From the NCBI GenBank assembly GCA_000991575.1, contig LBRU01000003.1, forward strand, positions 1 through 61,335: a stretch of DNA of 61,335 nucleotides, read 5' to 3'. Within the stretch, counting starts at the first letter, position 1. Each line of letters begins with the position of its first letter. The notes beneath the pieces are model-generated. The model searched no databases. It saw only the letters and a list, made by a program, of their open reading frames with translations, and was not told where the DNA came from. The stretch comes from a candidate division TM6 bacterium GW2011_GWE2_36_25. Its GTDB lineage: Bacteria > Babelota > Babeliae > Babelales > UBA12409. The translations under genes were made by a program, and so were the position numbers. Below, one piece after another: positions 16,430-25,244 of this stretch.

Positions 16430-17827
16430 TTAATCTGACTGCCGAGCCCATTCTCCCGACCGAAATCTTTTAATATATACGATACTCATAAGCGCATTGC
16501 CTACATAAAACATAACATAAATTAAAATAAATTTAACCCATATATTATTCATTGGAATGAGAGAAAATAAATATGAAAGTGGTGCAAAAAAACCAAAACA
16601 TACAATTAAACGTGTCCACATAACAATACGCACATCACCAGCACCGCGTAATGCACCAGCCAAAATAAGTTGTAACAAATCAAAAAAAACAAACAGGCTG
16701 AGAACAGGAAAAATTTTAGAAGAAAAAGATGTAAATGTATCTTTCTGATCAAACATGCCGATAAAAAATTCGGGAAAAAGCGAAAAAATAAATAATAAAG
16801 CAAATACCATTATCGACGTCAAAAAAACAATTTTTTTAATATTGGATGATATTCCACGCCAATTTTCGCGACCAAAATCATTACTTACTAAAAAAGTAAT
16901 GATTTGAGCAAAGGCGACCGCAGGCAAAAAAGCAAATCGCTCCATATCTTTGATAACCGTGTAACTTGCCAGTGCATATTTCCCCATAGGCGCAATCATT
17001 TTACCTAACCAAATATATGCCATTGCAATTGAGGCTTTATCTAATATCATCGGCCAACTTAATGTAAGTATTCTTTTAATACAATCCCAATCTAATGAAG
17101 AAAAAAGTTGAATTGCATATTTGCGACGTTCCGTCCCCCAAAAAATATAACAAAAAGCAAGAATGCACATAAAAAAATATTGTATCGTTGTTGCCCAAGC
17201 AGAACCCAACAAACCTAATTGAGGAAAACCGAATTTACCAAAAATCAACGCATAATCAAAAAAAATAAAAACAAATGCCCCAAGAACAAAAATATACATC
17301 GGCGTTTTGGTATTTTTCAAACTACGCAAAAAAGATACAAATGCTAAGTACATAAATAAAAATAAAATACCAACTGCTCGTGTACGCAAAAAGGGAATAC
17401 CCAAATAAATCATTTTCGGCGTTACTCCCAAAAAATAATAAATATAATAAGCACCAAAATATAAAAATGCAGAAAAAACAATCCCCACTAACGCAATAAC
17501 CCAAAAAGCATCTACAAATGCACGTCCCACTTTTTGATATAACCCCGCACCATTATATTTACCACAAAGTACCGTTATACTTACTGCCATCGCTTCAGCA
17601 CTTTTGATTACAAAATGTAAAAAATTATTACTGAGACCAAGAACCGCATAACGACTCGTTGATTTTAAAACCGCAACAAATCGTGCATCAAGCAAATATA
17701 ACGCTGAATAAAAAACTAATGCAGTAATAAACTCGGGAGCAAAGTAACGAAAAATATCCCGATAACTTTCACCGTCTGTTTGGTTAAAAATTCCTTCAAA
17801 GTAACTTGTTAAAACATTCTTGCGCAT
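16430..17827 (-). CDS. MATE-family efflux transporter
   Basis: A 465-residue membrane protein with about twelve hydrophobic segments in two homologous halves, as in MATE/NorM cation:drug antiporters of the inner membrane. Recognisable pieces are LKSTSRYAVLGLSNNFLHF and SAEAMAVSITVLCGKYNGAG near the N-terminus, RSLKNTKTPMYI and ALIFGKFGFPQLGLLGSAWAT mid-chain, and LRGAGDVRIVMW in the second half. The substrate is unknown. The ATG at 17827 is chosen because AAGGGAG lies at ideal distance; an in-frame TTG at 17845 overlaps that ribosome site. It lies in a minus-strand run rsmG, MATE, gatC, gatA. Confidence 0.9.
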   Translation of the reverse strand: MRKNVLTSYFEGIFNQTDGESYRDIFRYFAPEFITALVFYSALYLLDARFVAVLKSTSRYAVLGLSNNFLHFVIKSAEAMAVSITVLCGKYNGAGLYQKVGRAFVDAFWVIALVGIVFSAFLYFGAYYIYYFLGVTPKMIYLGIPFLRTRAVGILFLFMYLAFVSFLRSLKNTKTPMYIFVLGAFVFIFFDYALIFGKFGFPQLGLLGSAWATTIQYFFMCILAFCYIFWGTERRKYAIQLFSSLDWDCIKRILTLSWPMILDKASIAMAYIWLGKMIAPMGKYALASYTVIKDMERFAFLPAVAFAQIITFLVSNDFGRENWRGISSNIKKIVFLTSIMVFALLFIFSLFPEFFIGMFDQKDTFTSFSSKIFPVLSLFVFFDLLQLILAGALRGAGDVRIVMWTRLIVCFGFFAPLSYLFSLIPMNNIWVKFILIYVMFYVGNALMSIVYIKRFRSGEWARQSD

Positions 17828-17899
17828 ACAAAACTCCCTTACCAAACAAAAACAACCCTAACAGGAAAGCATAAACAATGACAAAGATCAAACACAAAA

Positions 17900-18526
17900 C
17901 TATTTTTTCAATAAAATAATTCGTCTATTTCTCCCTCCAACATAATAGTCCCAATCTTCTTTCACTAACGGAGCCACTTTTTCTGTCGGCTCCCACTTAC
18001 GTGAAGCCCAATAAGCCAAAGAGGAATCGTTATAAGGACACGCAGGTTTAAACATGCGAATCAACTCTTCTAAATCAAGCGAAGCACGTGCACAAAAGAG
18101 ATCAATCGCAAATTCTGTTTTTCTTAAAAAAGTACGCCAGTCAAGCGTAAATACCATCGCATTTTCTAATTTTAACACGTCAATCACGTGCTCTAAAAAT
18201 TGAATTCTTTTTCTCTTTACCTCAATCAGATAAAAAGGCAATTGAGGATAAAAAATATTCAAGGGAATACCGGGAAACCCACCGCCAGCACCAATATCCG
18301 CACATGCGGTCATTTTAGAAAAATCAACAAATTGTGATATTTGAAGAGAATCATCAAAATGTAATTCAACCACCTCTTGATCGTCAGTAATTGCGGTAAG
18401 ATCAATGCGATTATTCCACTCCTTAAGTTCCTGTAAATAACGCTCAAATTGCGCAAGTTGATAATCGGATAAATTATATTTTTTAGCAAAGACTCGCCAA
18501 ACACTTTTTAATGGCACTCTAGGCAT
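17900..18526 (-). CDS. rsmG: 16S rRNA (guanine-N7)-methyltransferase RsmG
   Basis: RsmG (GidB) methylates N7 of G527 in 16S rRNA using S-adenosylmethionine. The protein has 208 residues. The N-terminal part shows the family pattern (WNNRIDLTAITDDQEVVELH), followed by the SAM-binding loop CADIGAGGGFPGIPL near residue 75, LIEVKRKRIQFLEHV near residue 99 and a catalytic-region ARASLDLEEL near residue 143. It is first in the run leading to MATE-gatC-gatA, about 70 bp ahead of the MATE gene. Confidence 0.94.
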   Translation of the reverse strand: MPRVPLKSVWRVFAKKYNLSDYQLAQFERYLQELKEWNNRIDLTAITDDQEVVELHFDDSLQISQFVDFSKMTACADIGAGGGFPGIPLNIFYPQLPFYLIEVKRKRIQFLEHVIDVLKLENAMVFTLDWRTFLRKTEFAIDLFCARASLDLEELIRMFKPACPYNDSSLAYWASRKWEPTEKVAPLVKEDWDYYVGGRNRRIILLKK

Positions 18527-18607
18527 ACGCGTTCCTAAACTATAGCTTTTTATTTATTCACAATGATAGTATAACAATAAGAAAAAATTAGAGAAAAAAG
18601 GAGCAAC

Positions 18608-19306
18608 ATGAAAAAAATTTTTATAGCATGTACCCTTTTAAGTTTTTTAAATACAAATCCACAGCAAGAAGCAAGTCACTACACGATCAATATGTTTATT
18701 AAAGAATATCCAGATGAAGAGCAACAAAAGAATATTGCGCGAATATCACCACAATTTCTTCCTAAACAATTAATGCGATCGACCTTTTATCAACCAGTTA
18801 ATGGTGGTATTTATGGACTATATAATGGATATCTCTCGCATTCTAATGAATTTGGCTTACTCTCATTCCCGCGAAAAGCACAACGTGAACAATTTATGTT
18901 GGTTATCACTCATCAATTAAAACCAACATTTCTATTAGACAACACCATCAACCAATGGCAAATTGTTGATCCAGAACAAACAGCCATGTTTCAAGTTAAA
19001 AAATATAAAGACCCGGAAACAAAAATACGTTATTGGAAAGTATTAAAAGTTAATTTGCCTAAAAACAATTATATTCCTATTCATTCTATCGTTATTATCG
19101 CTAAACCAAAAAACATCTATGTTCCTCTGGGCGTTACACCAACTACAAAATTTCCAAATCTTGTTTTACCATCAATCTATGCAAAACGCGGACTCGATAG
19201 AATAACCAATGCATTATTTATTCTTAATATCAAACAATTTTTCGCGCCAGTAAAAATATTAACTAAAACCGATCGACTCTCACAAGATAAAATTTTAACT
19301 GCATAA
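18608..19306 (+). CDS. Hypothetical secreted protein, 232 aa
   Basis: Not recognised. It has an N-terminal signal peptide (MKKIFIACTLLSFLNTNP) and an excellent AAGGAG ribosome site. The mature chain is basic and mixed alpha/beta, with aromatic motifs such as GGIYGLYNGYLSHSNEFGLL (near residue 65), HQLKPTFLLDNTINQWQIVD (near residue 100) and IVIIAKPKNIYVPLG (near residue 165), and no Cys pair or transmembrane anchor after the leader. The next gene (HPS-like) has its own promoter, so this is probably monocistronic. Confidence 0.7.
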   Translation: MKKIFIACTLLSFLNTNPQQEASHYTINMFIKEYPDEEQQKNIARISPQFLPKQLMRSTFYQPVNGGIYGLYNGYLSHSNEFGLLSFPRKAQREQFMLVITHQLKPTFLLDNTINQWQIVDPEQTAMFQVKKYKDPETKIRYWKVLKVNLPKNNYIPIHSIVIIAKPKNIYVPLGVTPTTKFPNLVLPSIYAKRGLDRITNALFILNIKQFFAPVKILTKTDRLSQDKILTA

Positions 19307-19336
19307 TAGACCTATTTTTTCAAACTTGCTAAATAG

Positions 19337-19345
19337 TGATATAAT
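19337..19345 (+). promoter_or_regulatory. Extended -10 promoter (TGaTATAAT)
   Basis: TG-n-TATAAT at 19337-19345 is a perfect extended -10 element 28 bp before the ATG of the HPS-like gene. The same TGATATAAT word precedes cdd at 20041-20049. No clear -35 is needed or seen. Confidence 0.6.
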
Positions 19346-19373
19346 GAAATTCGCCACAAAAAAAAGGATCTAT

Positions 19374-20000
19374 ATGAAATTACAAATTTCATTTGATATG
19401 ACTGATCTTGATCAAGCTCTTTCCATTGCTAAAAAAGTAAATGATTATTGCGACCAGCTTGAAGTAGGCTCATTAATGCTCTTTCAATTTGGGACGTCTG
19501 CAGTAGAAGCTTTTAGAAAAAATTTTCCCGATAAAACAATTGTTGCTGATACCAAAATTATTGACCGCGGCGAAGAAATAACAAAAATCATGGCAAAAGC
19601 TGGTGCTGATTGGATTACGGTTATGGGTGGCACCAATAAAAGCGTACTCTATACGGTCGCCAGAGCAGCAGATAGATATAAATTAAAAGTAATGATCGAT
19701 CTCATCGATACGGATGCCCCAGGACAAACCGCTATGGATGCGCAAGGATTTGGGGGCGACGCAATATTAATGCATAAACCATATGATGAAGGAGAATCTC
19801 TCGCCTTTCTCGATCAATGGGACCTCGTTCGAGGCAACACCAACCTCCCCATTTTCATCGGTGCAAAAATTGATCGCAATAATGTACAAAAAGTAATCTC
19901 TCTCAAACCAGATGGCATTATTGTAGGCAAATCAATAACCGATGCAGACAATCCGCTTCAAGAAGCAAAGTATTTTTACAACCTTTGCCATAAAGAATAA
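19374..20000 (+). CDS. 3-hexulose-6-phosphate synthase-like aldolase
   Basis: A 208-residue (beta/alpha)8 protein of the OMP decarboxylase superfamily, closest in pattern to 3-hexulose-6-phosphate synthase and 3-keto-L-gulonate-6-phosphate decarboxylase. Diagnostic motifs are the metal/substrate-binding DTKIIDRG near residue 61, GADWITVMGGT near residue 77, MIDLIDTD near residue 105 and the phosphate-binding VGKSITDADNP near the C-terminus. HPS joins formaldehyde to ribulose 5-phosphate, or runs in reverse to make ribulose 5-phosphate. No 6-phospho-3-hexuloisomerase gene adjoins it, so the true substrate is open. The start at the ATG at 19374 is set by AAAGGA upstream; an earlier frame start precedes the promoter. 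Confidence 0.82.
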   Translation: MKLQISFDMTDLDQALSIAKKVNDYCDQLEVGSLMLFQFGTSAVEAFRKNFPDKTIVADTKIIDRGEEITKIMAKAGADWITVMGGTNKSVLYTVARAADRYKLKVMIDLIDTDAPGQTAMDAQGFGGDAILMHKPYDEGESLAFLDQWDLVRGNTNLPIFIGAKIDRNNVQKVISLKPDGIIVGKSITDADNPLQEAKYFYNLCHKE

Positions 20001-20040
20001 TTTTTATAAAACGCAAAAAAATAGCCACATTTCTAGATTC

Positions 20041-20049
20041 TGATATAAT
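20041..20049 (+). promoter_or_regulatory. Extended -10 promoter for cdd
   Basis: TGATATAAT at 20041-20049 lies about 50 bp before the cdd ATG. A CAGGAG word at 20060-20065 and AAGGGA next to the start complete a plausible leader. Confidence 0.6.
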
Positions 20050-20099
20050 TAATAAGTCCCAGGAGCAAAGTAAAATTTTGATTCAAGAAAGGGACGCAA

Positions 20100-20513
20100 A
20101 TGAACCTATCTCAAGAAACCATTTATCACCTCATCGATGCTGCAATAGAAGCCCGCAAAAAAGCCTACACACCTTATTCTTCCTATCAAGTCGGGGCAGC
20201 AGTTCTCACTGAAGATAATCAAATCATAACCGGGGCCAATGTAAAAGGCGGTTCTTTTAATCTCATTTGTTGTGGTGAACGAATGGCTTTACTAAAAGCA
20301 CTTTTTGATGGTCATCGCAAATTTAAGGCAGTTGTAACTGTTACGAATGATGGAGCAACCCCATGCGGATCTTGCCGACAAGTCATTTATGAATTATGCC
20401 AAAAAGCACCAATTATTGTTGCAAACATAGATCGTTCTTACAAAATTTATAATGCGCAAGATCTATTGCCACATGCATTTGAAGACCCAAAAACAAAAAG
20501 CAACACCAAATAA
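20100..20513 (+). CDS. cdd: Cytidine deaminase
   Basis: Cytidine deaminase converts (deoxy)cytidine to (deoxy)uridine for pyrimidine salvage. The 137-residue chain is the homotetrameric short form. Zinc ligands and the catalytic Glu are present: Cys58 and Glu60 in ICCGERMALLKA, and Cys89/Cys92 in PCGSCRQVI. The usual Ala between Cys and Glu is Gly here. YTPYSSYQVGAAVLT near residue 23 is the substrate-binding opening. It fits with nucleoside import by the CNT transporter at 784. The 3' end faces the DNA ligase gene with 14 bp between. Confidence 0.95.
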   Translation: MNLSQETIYHLIDAAIEARKKAYTPYSSYQVGAAVLTEDNQIITGANVKGGSFNLICCGERMALLKALFDGHRKFKAVVTVTNDGATPCGSCRQVIYELCQKAPIIVANIDRSYKIYNAQDLLPHAFEDPKTKSNTK

Positions 20514-20527
20514 ATCATTTGAAAAGC

Positions 20528-22252
20528 CTAAGGACGCTGTTGCTTAAAAAGAGTCTCCAGCTCTTGAACGGATGTCGTTTCATATTCGTTTTTATCAGTA
20601 CGATAACGCAAAAAACGAGGAAAACGTAATGCAAAACTTGATGCAGTATGAACGGGCGATCTGGTAATTTCATCAGCTGTCATTTCAACAACAATTTCGG
20701 GGCGAACCCATATATCAGGCCTTAAGTCTTTATGGCAAATAACATTTTTAGGTTGATGATCTATTGCAATCACATCACAACTTTTTTTCAAAGCTCGCCA
20801 TTCCTCGTCAGAAAAGCCAGTTCCTATTTTTGCTACCGTCTGAAAACAATCACACGATTTGTTGTATAAGCCAACCAAAATTGCACCAATTCCAAAAGTA
20901 GCACGTTTGCCACGACCATAATAATAACCAAGAATAACGCCATCAATTGTGTCTAAAAGATGCCCCTCCTCAAGTCGTTTCAACTTGATCCAATTAAAAT
21001 TACGTTTTCCTGGTTGATAAGGTGCGTCTGGGCGTTTAACCACAACACCTTCAAGGCCATTGTTAATTTGCAATAAAAAGTAATCCTCGAGTTCTTTTGC
21101 TGTGGAAACCTGTTGCTCTTGCGTAACTTGTACAATTTTTTTATCAACAGGAGAACGTTCAATTAAATCAACCAATTTTGAACGACGTTCAGCCAAGGGC
21201 TCATGAAAAAGCTCATGATCATTCAAATATAACATATCAAAAAGAAATAACTGCAAGGGCATTTCTTCCGCAGCCTCTTCAATGCCATGCTTACGTTTTC
21301 GTTTTACTGTTTCTTGAAAAGGCATAAAACTGCCCGTATTAGGGTCAAAGGCAATTGCCTCACCCTCAAAAACAACCGTTTTTGCATCAATATGTTCTAA
21401 TGCCTTAACCAAATCAGGATACATATAAGACATGTCAACAAGATTGCGCGAAAAAAAGTTTATTTCAGGCTTTTCATGTCTTTTATTAATATGAATTTGC
21501 AAACGAAACCCATCTAATTTAGGTTCGGCAACGGCTACACCTATTTTTTCAATAATTGCAGCTGCTGAAGGCATACGTTCGGCTGCCGCAGGTCTAATTG
21601 GCACCCCCACAATAACGCGCATGTGCGTAATACCATCAATACCATCTTTTTTGGCAATAAATGCAACATGACCAATATCGGCACACCGATTGTAAGCATC
21701 TTCAATCTTTTTTGATAACGATTTATTTTCAACCAACATCCATGAAAGAGCATCAATCATCGTCATATCAGAAAAACCAAGTCGCAATGTTCCTAAAACA
21801 ATACGTAAAAGATATTTTGCAGCAAGCGGTTGCACATCATGCAATAAACGTATCAATTCATCAATTTTTGCTTCCTGTGATCCTTCACCACTAATAGAAG
21901 CTAAATCTTGCAACTCTTTATAAATCTCTTTAATGCTCAACTCTTCACGAGCCCTCCAATGCCCATCTTTAAGCAATTCAGCCACATCGCTCACAGAAGA
22001 TAACTGCTTCTTAACCTCAGATTCAGATATATCAAGAATGCGTGCAGCAACTTTTTCTGCACTTTTACGAGCAATGTTAAACTGGACAACTTTATAAGGT
22101 GGATACAACGTTCCCATACAAAAATAAGCAACCATTTGCGCCTCTTGCGCGGTAACTTGCTTAAATAAATCACTCAAAATTTCTGTAATTTTTAAACGAG
22201 AACTCTCTTGCTCAAGTTGATCAAACCAGAATGCCAATTCATTAAAATTCAT
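20528..22252 (-). CDS. lig: ATP-dependent DNA ligase
   Basis: A DNA ligase of the ATP-dependent, archaeal/eukaryotic LigI-like type with about 574 residues. The N-terminal DNA-binding domain (LARLVLGTLRLGFSD-like block, seen as IVLGTLRLGFSDMTMIDAL near residue 160) precedes motif I EPKLDGFRLQIH with the adenylated Lys near residue 245. Further motifs are FEGEAIAFD, FLFDMLYL, GLEGVVVKRPDAPY and WIKLKR, and an OB-fold domain closes the chain. Bacteria normally replicate with NAD-dependent LigA, so this is an additional or acquired repair ligase. The ATG at 22252 is preferred to a TTG at 22261; both overlap the end of pgsA. Confidence 0.95.
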   Translation of the reverse strand: MNFNELAFWFDQLEQESSRLKITEILSDLFKQVTAQEAQMVAYFCMGTLYPPYKVVQFNIARKSAEKVAARILDISESEVKKQLSSVSDVAELLKDGHWRAREELSIKEIYKELQDLASISGEGSQEAKIDELIRLLHDVQPLAAKYLLRIVLGTLRLGFSDMTMIDALSWMLVENKSLSKKIEDAYNRCADIGHVAFIAKKDGIDGITHMRVIVGVPIRPAAAERMPSAAAIIEKIGVAVAEPKLDGFRLQIHINKRHEKPEINFFSRNLVDMSYMYPDLVKALEHIDAKTVVFEGEAIAFDPNTGSFMPFQETVKRKRKHGIEEAAEEMPLQLFLFDMLYLNDHELFHEPLAERRSKLVDLIERSPVDKKIVQVTQEQQVSTAKELEDYFLLQINNGLEGVVVKRPDAPYQPGKRNFNWIKLKRLEEGHLLDTIDGVILGYYYGRGKRATFGIGAILVGLYNKSCDCFQTVAKIGTGFSDEEWRALKKSCDVIAIDHQPKNVICHKDLRPDIWVRPEIVVEMTADEITRSPVHTASSFALRFPRFLRYRTDKNEYETTSVQELETLFKQQRP

Positions 22253-22820
22253 TTTTCCCAAATACTCCGGCTATACATACCCGATAATAGCAATAAGCAG
22301 AATAAAGAGAGCATGCGATCGTAAAGAAGAGCAATAGATAATAAATAATAAGATGCGCCCATGAATACAAATAACCATAAGGAGATAAGATGTATGCTAT
22401 CAAAACAATCTGACTCCATGTTTTAATTTTACCAAATTCTATCACGGGAATCGCAACATGATGCTCCCGCGCCACATACCGAAGTCCCATAACAAATAAT
22501 TCACGTAAAACCAAAATTATTACCCATATAAAACCAATCGCTTCAACAGCTTGCAATGCAATCAAAGTCGAAACAATTAAAAACTTATCGGCAATGGGGT
22601 CAAGTAACTGGCCCAATTTGGTAACCTGCTTAAATTTACGTGCTAAATAACCATCTAATAAATCAGTAAGACCAAGCAGTAAAAAAACGATCATCAAGAA
22701 AACGTGAATAATGTCATTATGAATAGGCCATAAAACAAAAATTAACAAAGGCAAAACAAGAGGAGATAGAAGGCGCACGCCAGTCAATATCAACGGAATA
22801 TTCAGATCTTTTATCTCCAT
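22242..22820 (-). CDS. pgsA: CDP-diacylglycerol-glycerol-3-phosphate phosphatidyltransferase
   Basis: PgsA makes phosphatidylglycerophosphate, the committed step to phosphatidylglycerol and cardiolipin, in the inner membrane. The 192-residue protein has several membrane helices and the CDP-alcohol phosphotransferase signature D-G-x2-A-R-x8-G-x3-D-x3-D: LTDLLDGYLARKF followed by LGQLLDPIADKF near residues 50-75. Its 3' end overlaps the ligase start by about 11 bp, so the two genes are likely coupled. A tRNA-Met gene lies immediately upstream. Confidence 0.92.
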   Translation of the reverse strand: MEIKDLNIPLILTGVRLLSPLVLPLLIFVLWPIHNDIIHVFLMIVFLLLGLTDLLDGYLARKFKQVTKLGQLLDPIADKFLIVSTLIALQAVEAIGFIWVIILVLRELFVMGLRYVAREHHVAIPVIEFGKIKTWSQIVLIAYILSPYGYLYSWAHLIIYYLLLFFTIACSLYSAYCYYRVCIAGVFGKNEF

Positions 22821-22850
22821 AAATCACCTTTAGAAACATTAGAGAAAACT

Positions 22851-22927
22851 TGGTAGCGGCGCAGGGACTTGAACCCCGGACCTACGGATTATGATTCCGC
22901 CGCTCTAACCAACTGAGCTACGCCGCC
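22851..22927 (-). tRNA. tRNA with CAT anticodon (elongator Met likely)
   Basis: The cloverleaf folds with acceptor GGCGGCG/CGCCGCT, giving a G1-U72 wobble, D-stem GCTC/GAGC, anticodon loop ATCATAA (CAT), T arm CGGGG/CCCTG, discriminator A and an encoded CCA. It lacks the three G-C pairs of initiator tRNA. Elongator Met is most likely; a lysidine-modified Ile2 tRNA cannot be excluded. Confidence 0.9.
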
Positions 22928-22947
22928 ATAGTTACTTAAAAAGTATA

Positions 22948-24534
22948 CTAAATACTTAATTTTTGTATATGTCTCGTCAATAAAACTTCAAACAGAGACC
23001 GCAAAAAGAACAAGCCCGTAATTAAGGTAGTTATAATACCAATCATTAATGTTACCGCAAAACCTTTAATTGGACCGGTACCAAAATAATAAAGCACAAT
23101 GCCAGTAATAAAAGTTGTAATGTTTGCATCTAAAATAACTACCATTGCACCTGAAAATCCGTGTCGAACAGCCTGAGGAATCTGCATGCCTTGCGCAAGT
23201 AACTCTTTGATCTTTTCATAGATTAAAATAGATGAGTCAATTGCCATTCCCACGGTCAAAACTAAACCAGCAATACCAGGCAACGTTAATGCCGCATGCA
23301 TACGAGAAAGAATGAACAAAATCAAAATCAAATTATAAATCAAAACAAAGAATGCAAATAATCCGGATAATTTATAGCAAAAAAGACTAAATAGTAAAAT
23401 AAGACCGAGACCAACGAAACAAGAAATTAAGCCACGCTTAATTGAATCAGATCCAAGGGCTGGTCCAATATGACGCTCTTCTTCAAAAGTAACTGGCGCC
23501 GTAAAAGAACCAGACTTCAGCAACGTCGCCAATTCCTTAGCTTCTTCTTGCGTAAAATCACCAGTTATTTGGCCTTCTCGACGAATAGCTTCGCGAATAT
23601 TAGCATGTGAAATAACTCTTTTATCAAGAATAGCCGCCAATAATTTCCCAACATTTTGAGATGTCAACTCGTAAAAACGATCCCCACCTTCATTGTTGAA
23701 AACAAATGAAACAGCCATCTGCATACCACCCGCTGAACGATCTTGATTTAAGCGTGGAGTCGCCTTTAACAAATATCGCCCAGTAACCTCAGTATAATCG
23801 GGTACGAGGAAATAGGCTCTTCCAATACGACGATCACGTCCTTCTAAAACTTCCATTCCTTCTGGGATTTCACCATCGTATTTATCAAGTAATTCTTCTT
23901 TAGTTGCGGCTGGACCATCTTCTACAATGCGAAACTCAAGCATAGCTGGCGTACCAATCATCTTTTTAGCTTCAATCGGGTCTATATCGGGAAGTTCTAT
24001 AACAATACGATTTTTCCCTTTCACATAAACCGGAACTTCTTCAACCCCCGTTGCATTTAAACGTGTCTGCAAAACTTCTTTATTGCCGATTAATGCAGCA
24101 TGACGTATCGCTTCTTCTGTTTTCTTACCAAATCTAACAGTCAATGTCGTTCCAGCTAACGACATTTCAACATCTTTACTCGAACCCTTACGATCACGAT
24201 ACTGATCACGAATAAAGGATTCGGCTTTCAACGCATCGGCAGCATTATCAAAAGTCAAATCAAAAGATAAATTCTCTTTATTAAACTTTGAATTTTTAGT
24301 CTCGACTTTCTCATCACGCTTTAACCCACTTACTGTTGAAAACATTAAAGATTGAAGATCATGCGCTACCGCTTCTTCAGTTTGTACGCCAAGCGTAATA
24401 TATGTTCCCCCCACCAAATCAATGCCAAACTTTAATCGCTCCATCGGTGGATATAAAAAATAAAGCGCGGCAATTGCCAACGCAATCCAAAAACCAAAAC
24501 TTGAAACAAGAATTCGTCGCAGTGACGTGACCAT
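22948..24534 (-). CDS. secD: Protein translocase subunit SecD
   Basis: SecD is the RND-like accessory subunit of the Sec translocon, using proton flow to complete protein export. The 528-residue protein has an N-terminal membrane segment, then FGIDLVGGTYITLGV near residue 37, a large periplasmic domain and six C-terminal membrane helices with GMAIDSSILIYEKIKEL and ANITTFITGIVLYYFGTGPIKGFAVTL-type motifs. A separate SecF would be expected; none follows, the next genes being tRNA-Met and pgsA. The many exported proteins of this window depend on this machinery. Confidence 0.95.
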   Translation of the reverse strand: MVTSLRRILVSSFGFWIALAIAALYFLYPPMERLKFGIDLVGGTYITLGVQTEEAVAHDLQSLMFSTVSGLKRDEKVETKNSKFNKENLSFDLTFDNAADALKAESFIRDQYRDRKGSSKDVEMSLAGTTLTVRFGKKTEEAIRHAALIGNKEVLQTRLNATGVEEVPVYVKGKNRIVIELPDIDPIEAKKMIGTPAMLEFRIVEDGPAATKEELLDKYDGEIPEGMEVLEGRDRRIGRAYFLVPDYTEVTGRYLLKATPRLNQDRSAGGMQMAVSFVFNNEGGDRFYELTSQNVGKLLAAILDKRVISHANIREAIRREGQITGDFTQEEAKELATLLKSGSFTAPVTFEEERHIGPALGSDSIKRGLISCFVGLGLILLFSLFCYKLSGLFAFFVLIYNLILILFILSRMHAALTLPGIAGLVLTVGMAIDSSILIYEKIKELLAQGMQIPQAVRHGFSGAMVVILDANITTFITGIVLYYFGTGPIKGFAVTLMIGIITTLITGLFFLRSLFEVLLTRHIQKLSI

Positions 24535-24587
24535 GAGACAATCTCCTTACATCGAAAAAAGAGGCTTCAAACGTTTCTAGAAAAAAA

Positions 24588-24674
24588 TGGTGCCGAAGAA
24601 GGGACTCGAACCCCCAAGGGATTTCTCCCACAGCCACCTCAAGGCTGCGTGTCTACCAATTTCACCACTTCGGC
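24588..24674 (-). tRNA. tRNA-Leu (GAG)
   Basis: A class II tRNA with a long variable arm: acceptor GCCGAAG/CTTCGGC, anticodon stem CAGCC/GGCTG with loop TTGAGGT (anticodon GAG), variable arm GGGA...TCCC, T arm GGGTTCGAGTCCC, discriminator A and an encoded CCA. A run of T follows on the minus strand. Confidence 0.95.
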
Positions 24675-24980
24675 AATTTCGCTGATATTGTAGCAGAGAT
24701 CACTCAAATAAGCAAACTTCATTAAGAAAAGTTTTTTATTAAAAAGATGCTTCTTTTCAAGTCAAATTCACCTATCGAAAAATATAAAAATTTTTTCTTA
24801 CAACTATTATCAAAACTGTTTTTTTATATTATCCTTATTATAAAGCTTTATCACCTGCTCATACGCTACATTTTTAGAATTATCAGCAGGAAAAACATAC
24901 CGTATAAATAAGTCACCATCTATGGAACTTTTTTTTAAAAACTTATAATGAAATTCATTTAATAATTTCTAAGGATTTTG
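24675..24980. other. AT-rich intergenic region
   Basis: About 300 bp between tRNA-Leu and a small secreted protein gene. No gene, RNA fold or repeat is visible. TATATTATCCTTATTATAA near 24825-24845 could hold a promoter for the plus-strand gene, but no element is clear. Confidence 0.4.
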
Positions 24981-25226
24981 ATGATAAAAAAAATAATTAT
25001 ACCCTCGTTTTTCATGATCATATCATGTGCATTTGCCAGTGGCCCTAAATTTCTTACAGATGATCATCGCTGTTCATCACCAATAAAAGATGTCTTTGCT
25101 AAAAAAACAGCTCCTTCTCTTCATGCAGGATGCCTCAGCGTATATGAACTGGAGACAGTATTACATCAGTTAACTAAACCAGAAGATAAATCCGCAGACA
25201 AAGATGAACCTAAAATTTCAGACTAA
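24981..25226 (+). CDS. Small secreted protein, 81 aa
   Basis: Unrecognised. A strong signal peptide (MIKKIIIPSFFMIISCAFA, cleavage before SGPKF) is followed by about 60 residues with two cysteines (HRCSS and AGCLS) that could form one disulfide, and a Lys/Asp/Glu-rich tail (PEDKSADKDEPKISD). The ATG at 24981 follows AAGGATTTTG at good spacing; an adjacent TTG is ignored. The gene stands alone between tRNA-Leu and the convergent truB. Confidence 0.65.
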   Translation: MIKKIIIPSFFMIISCAFASGPKFLTDDHRCSSPIKDVFAKKTAPSLHAGCLSVYELETVLHQLTKPEDKSADKDEPKISD

Positions 25227-25244
25227 TAAGCAAAAATCATACAT

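Noticed and set aside
22851-22927. Initiator tRNA-fMet
   Set aside because: Position 1-72 forms a G-U pair and the anticodon stem lacks the three consecutive G-C pairs of initiators.
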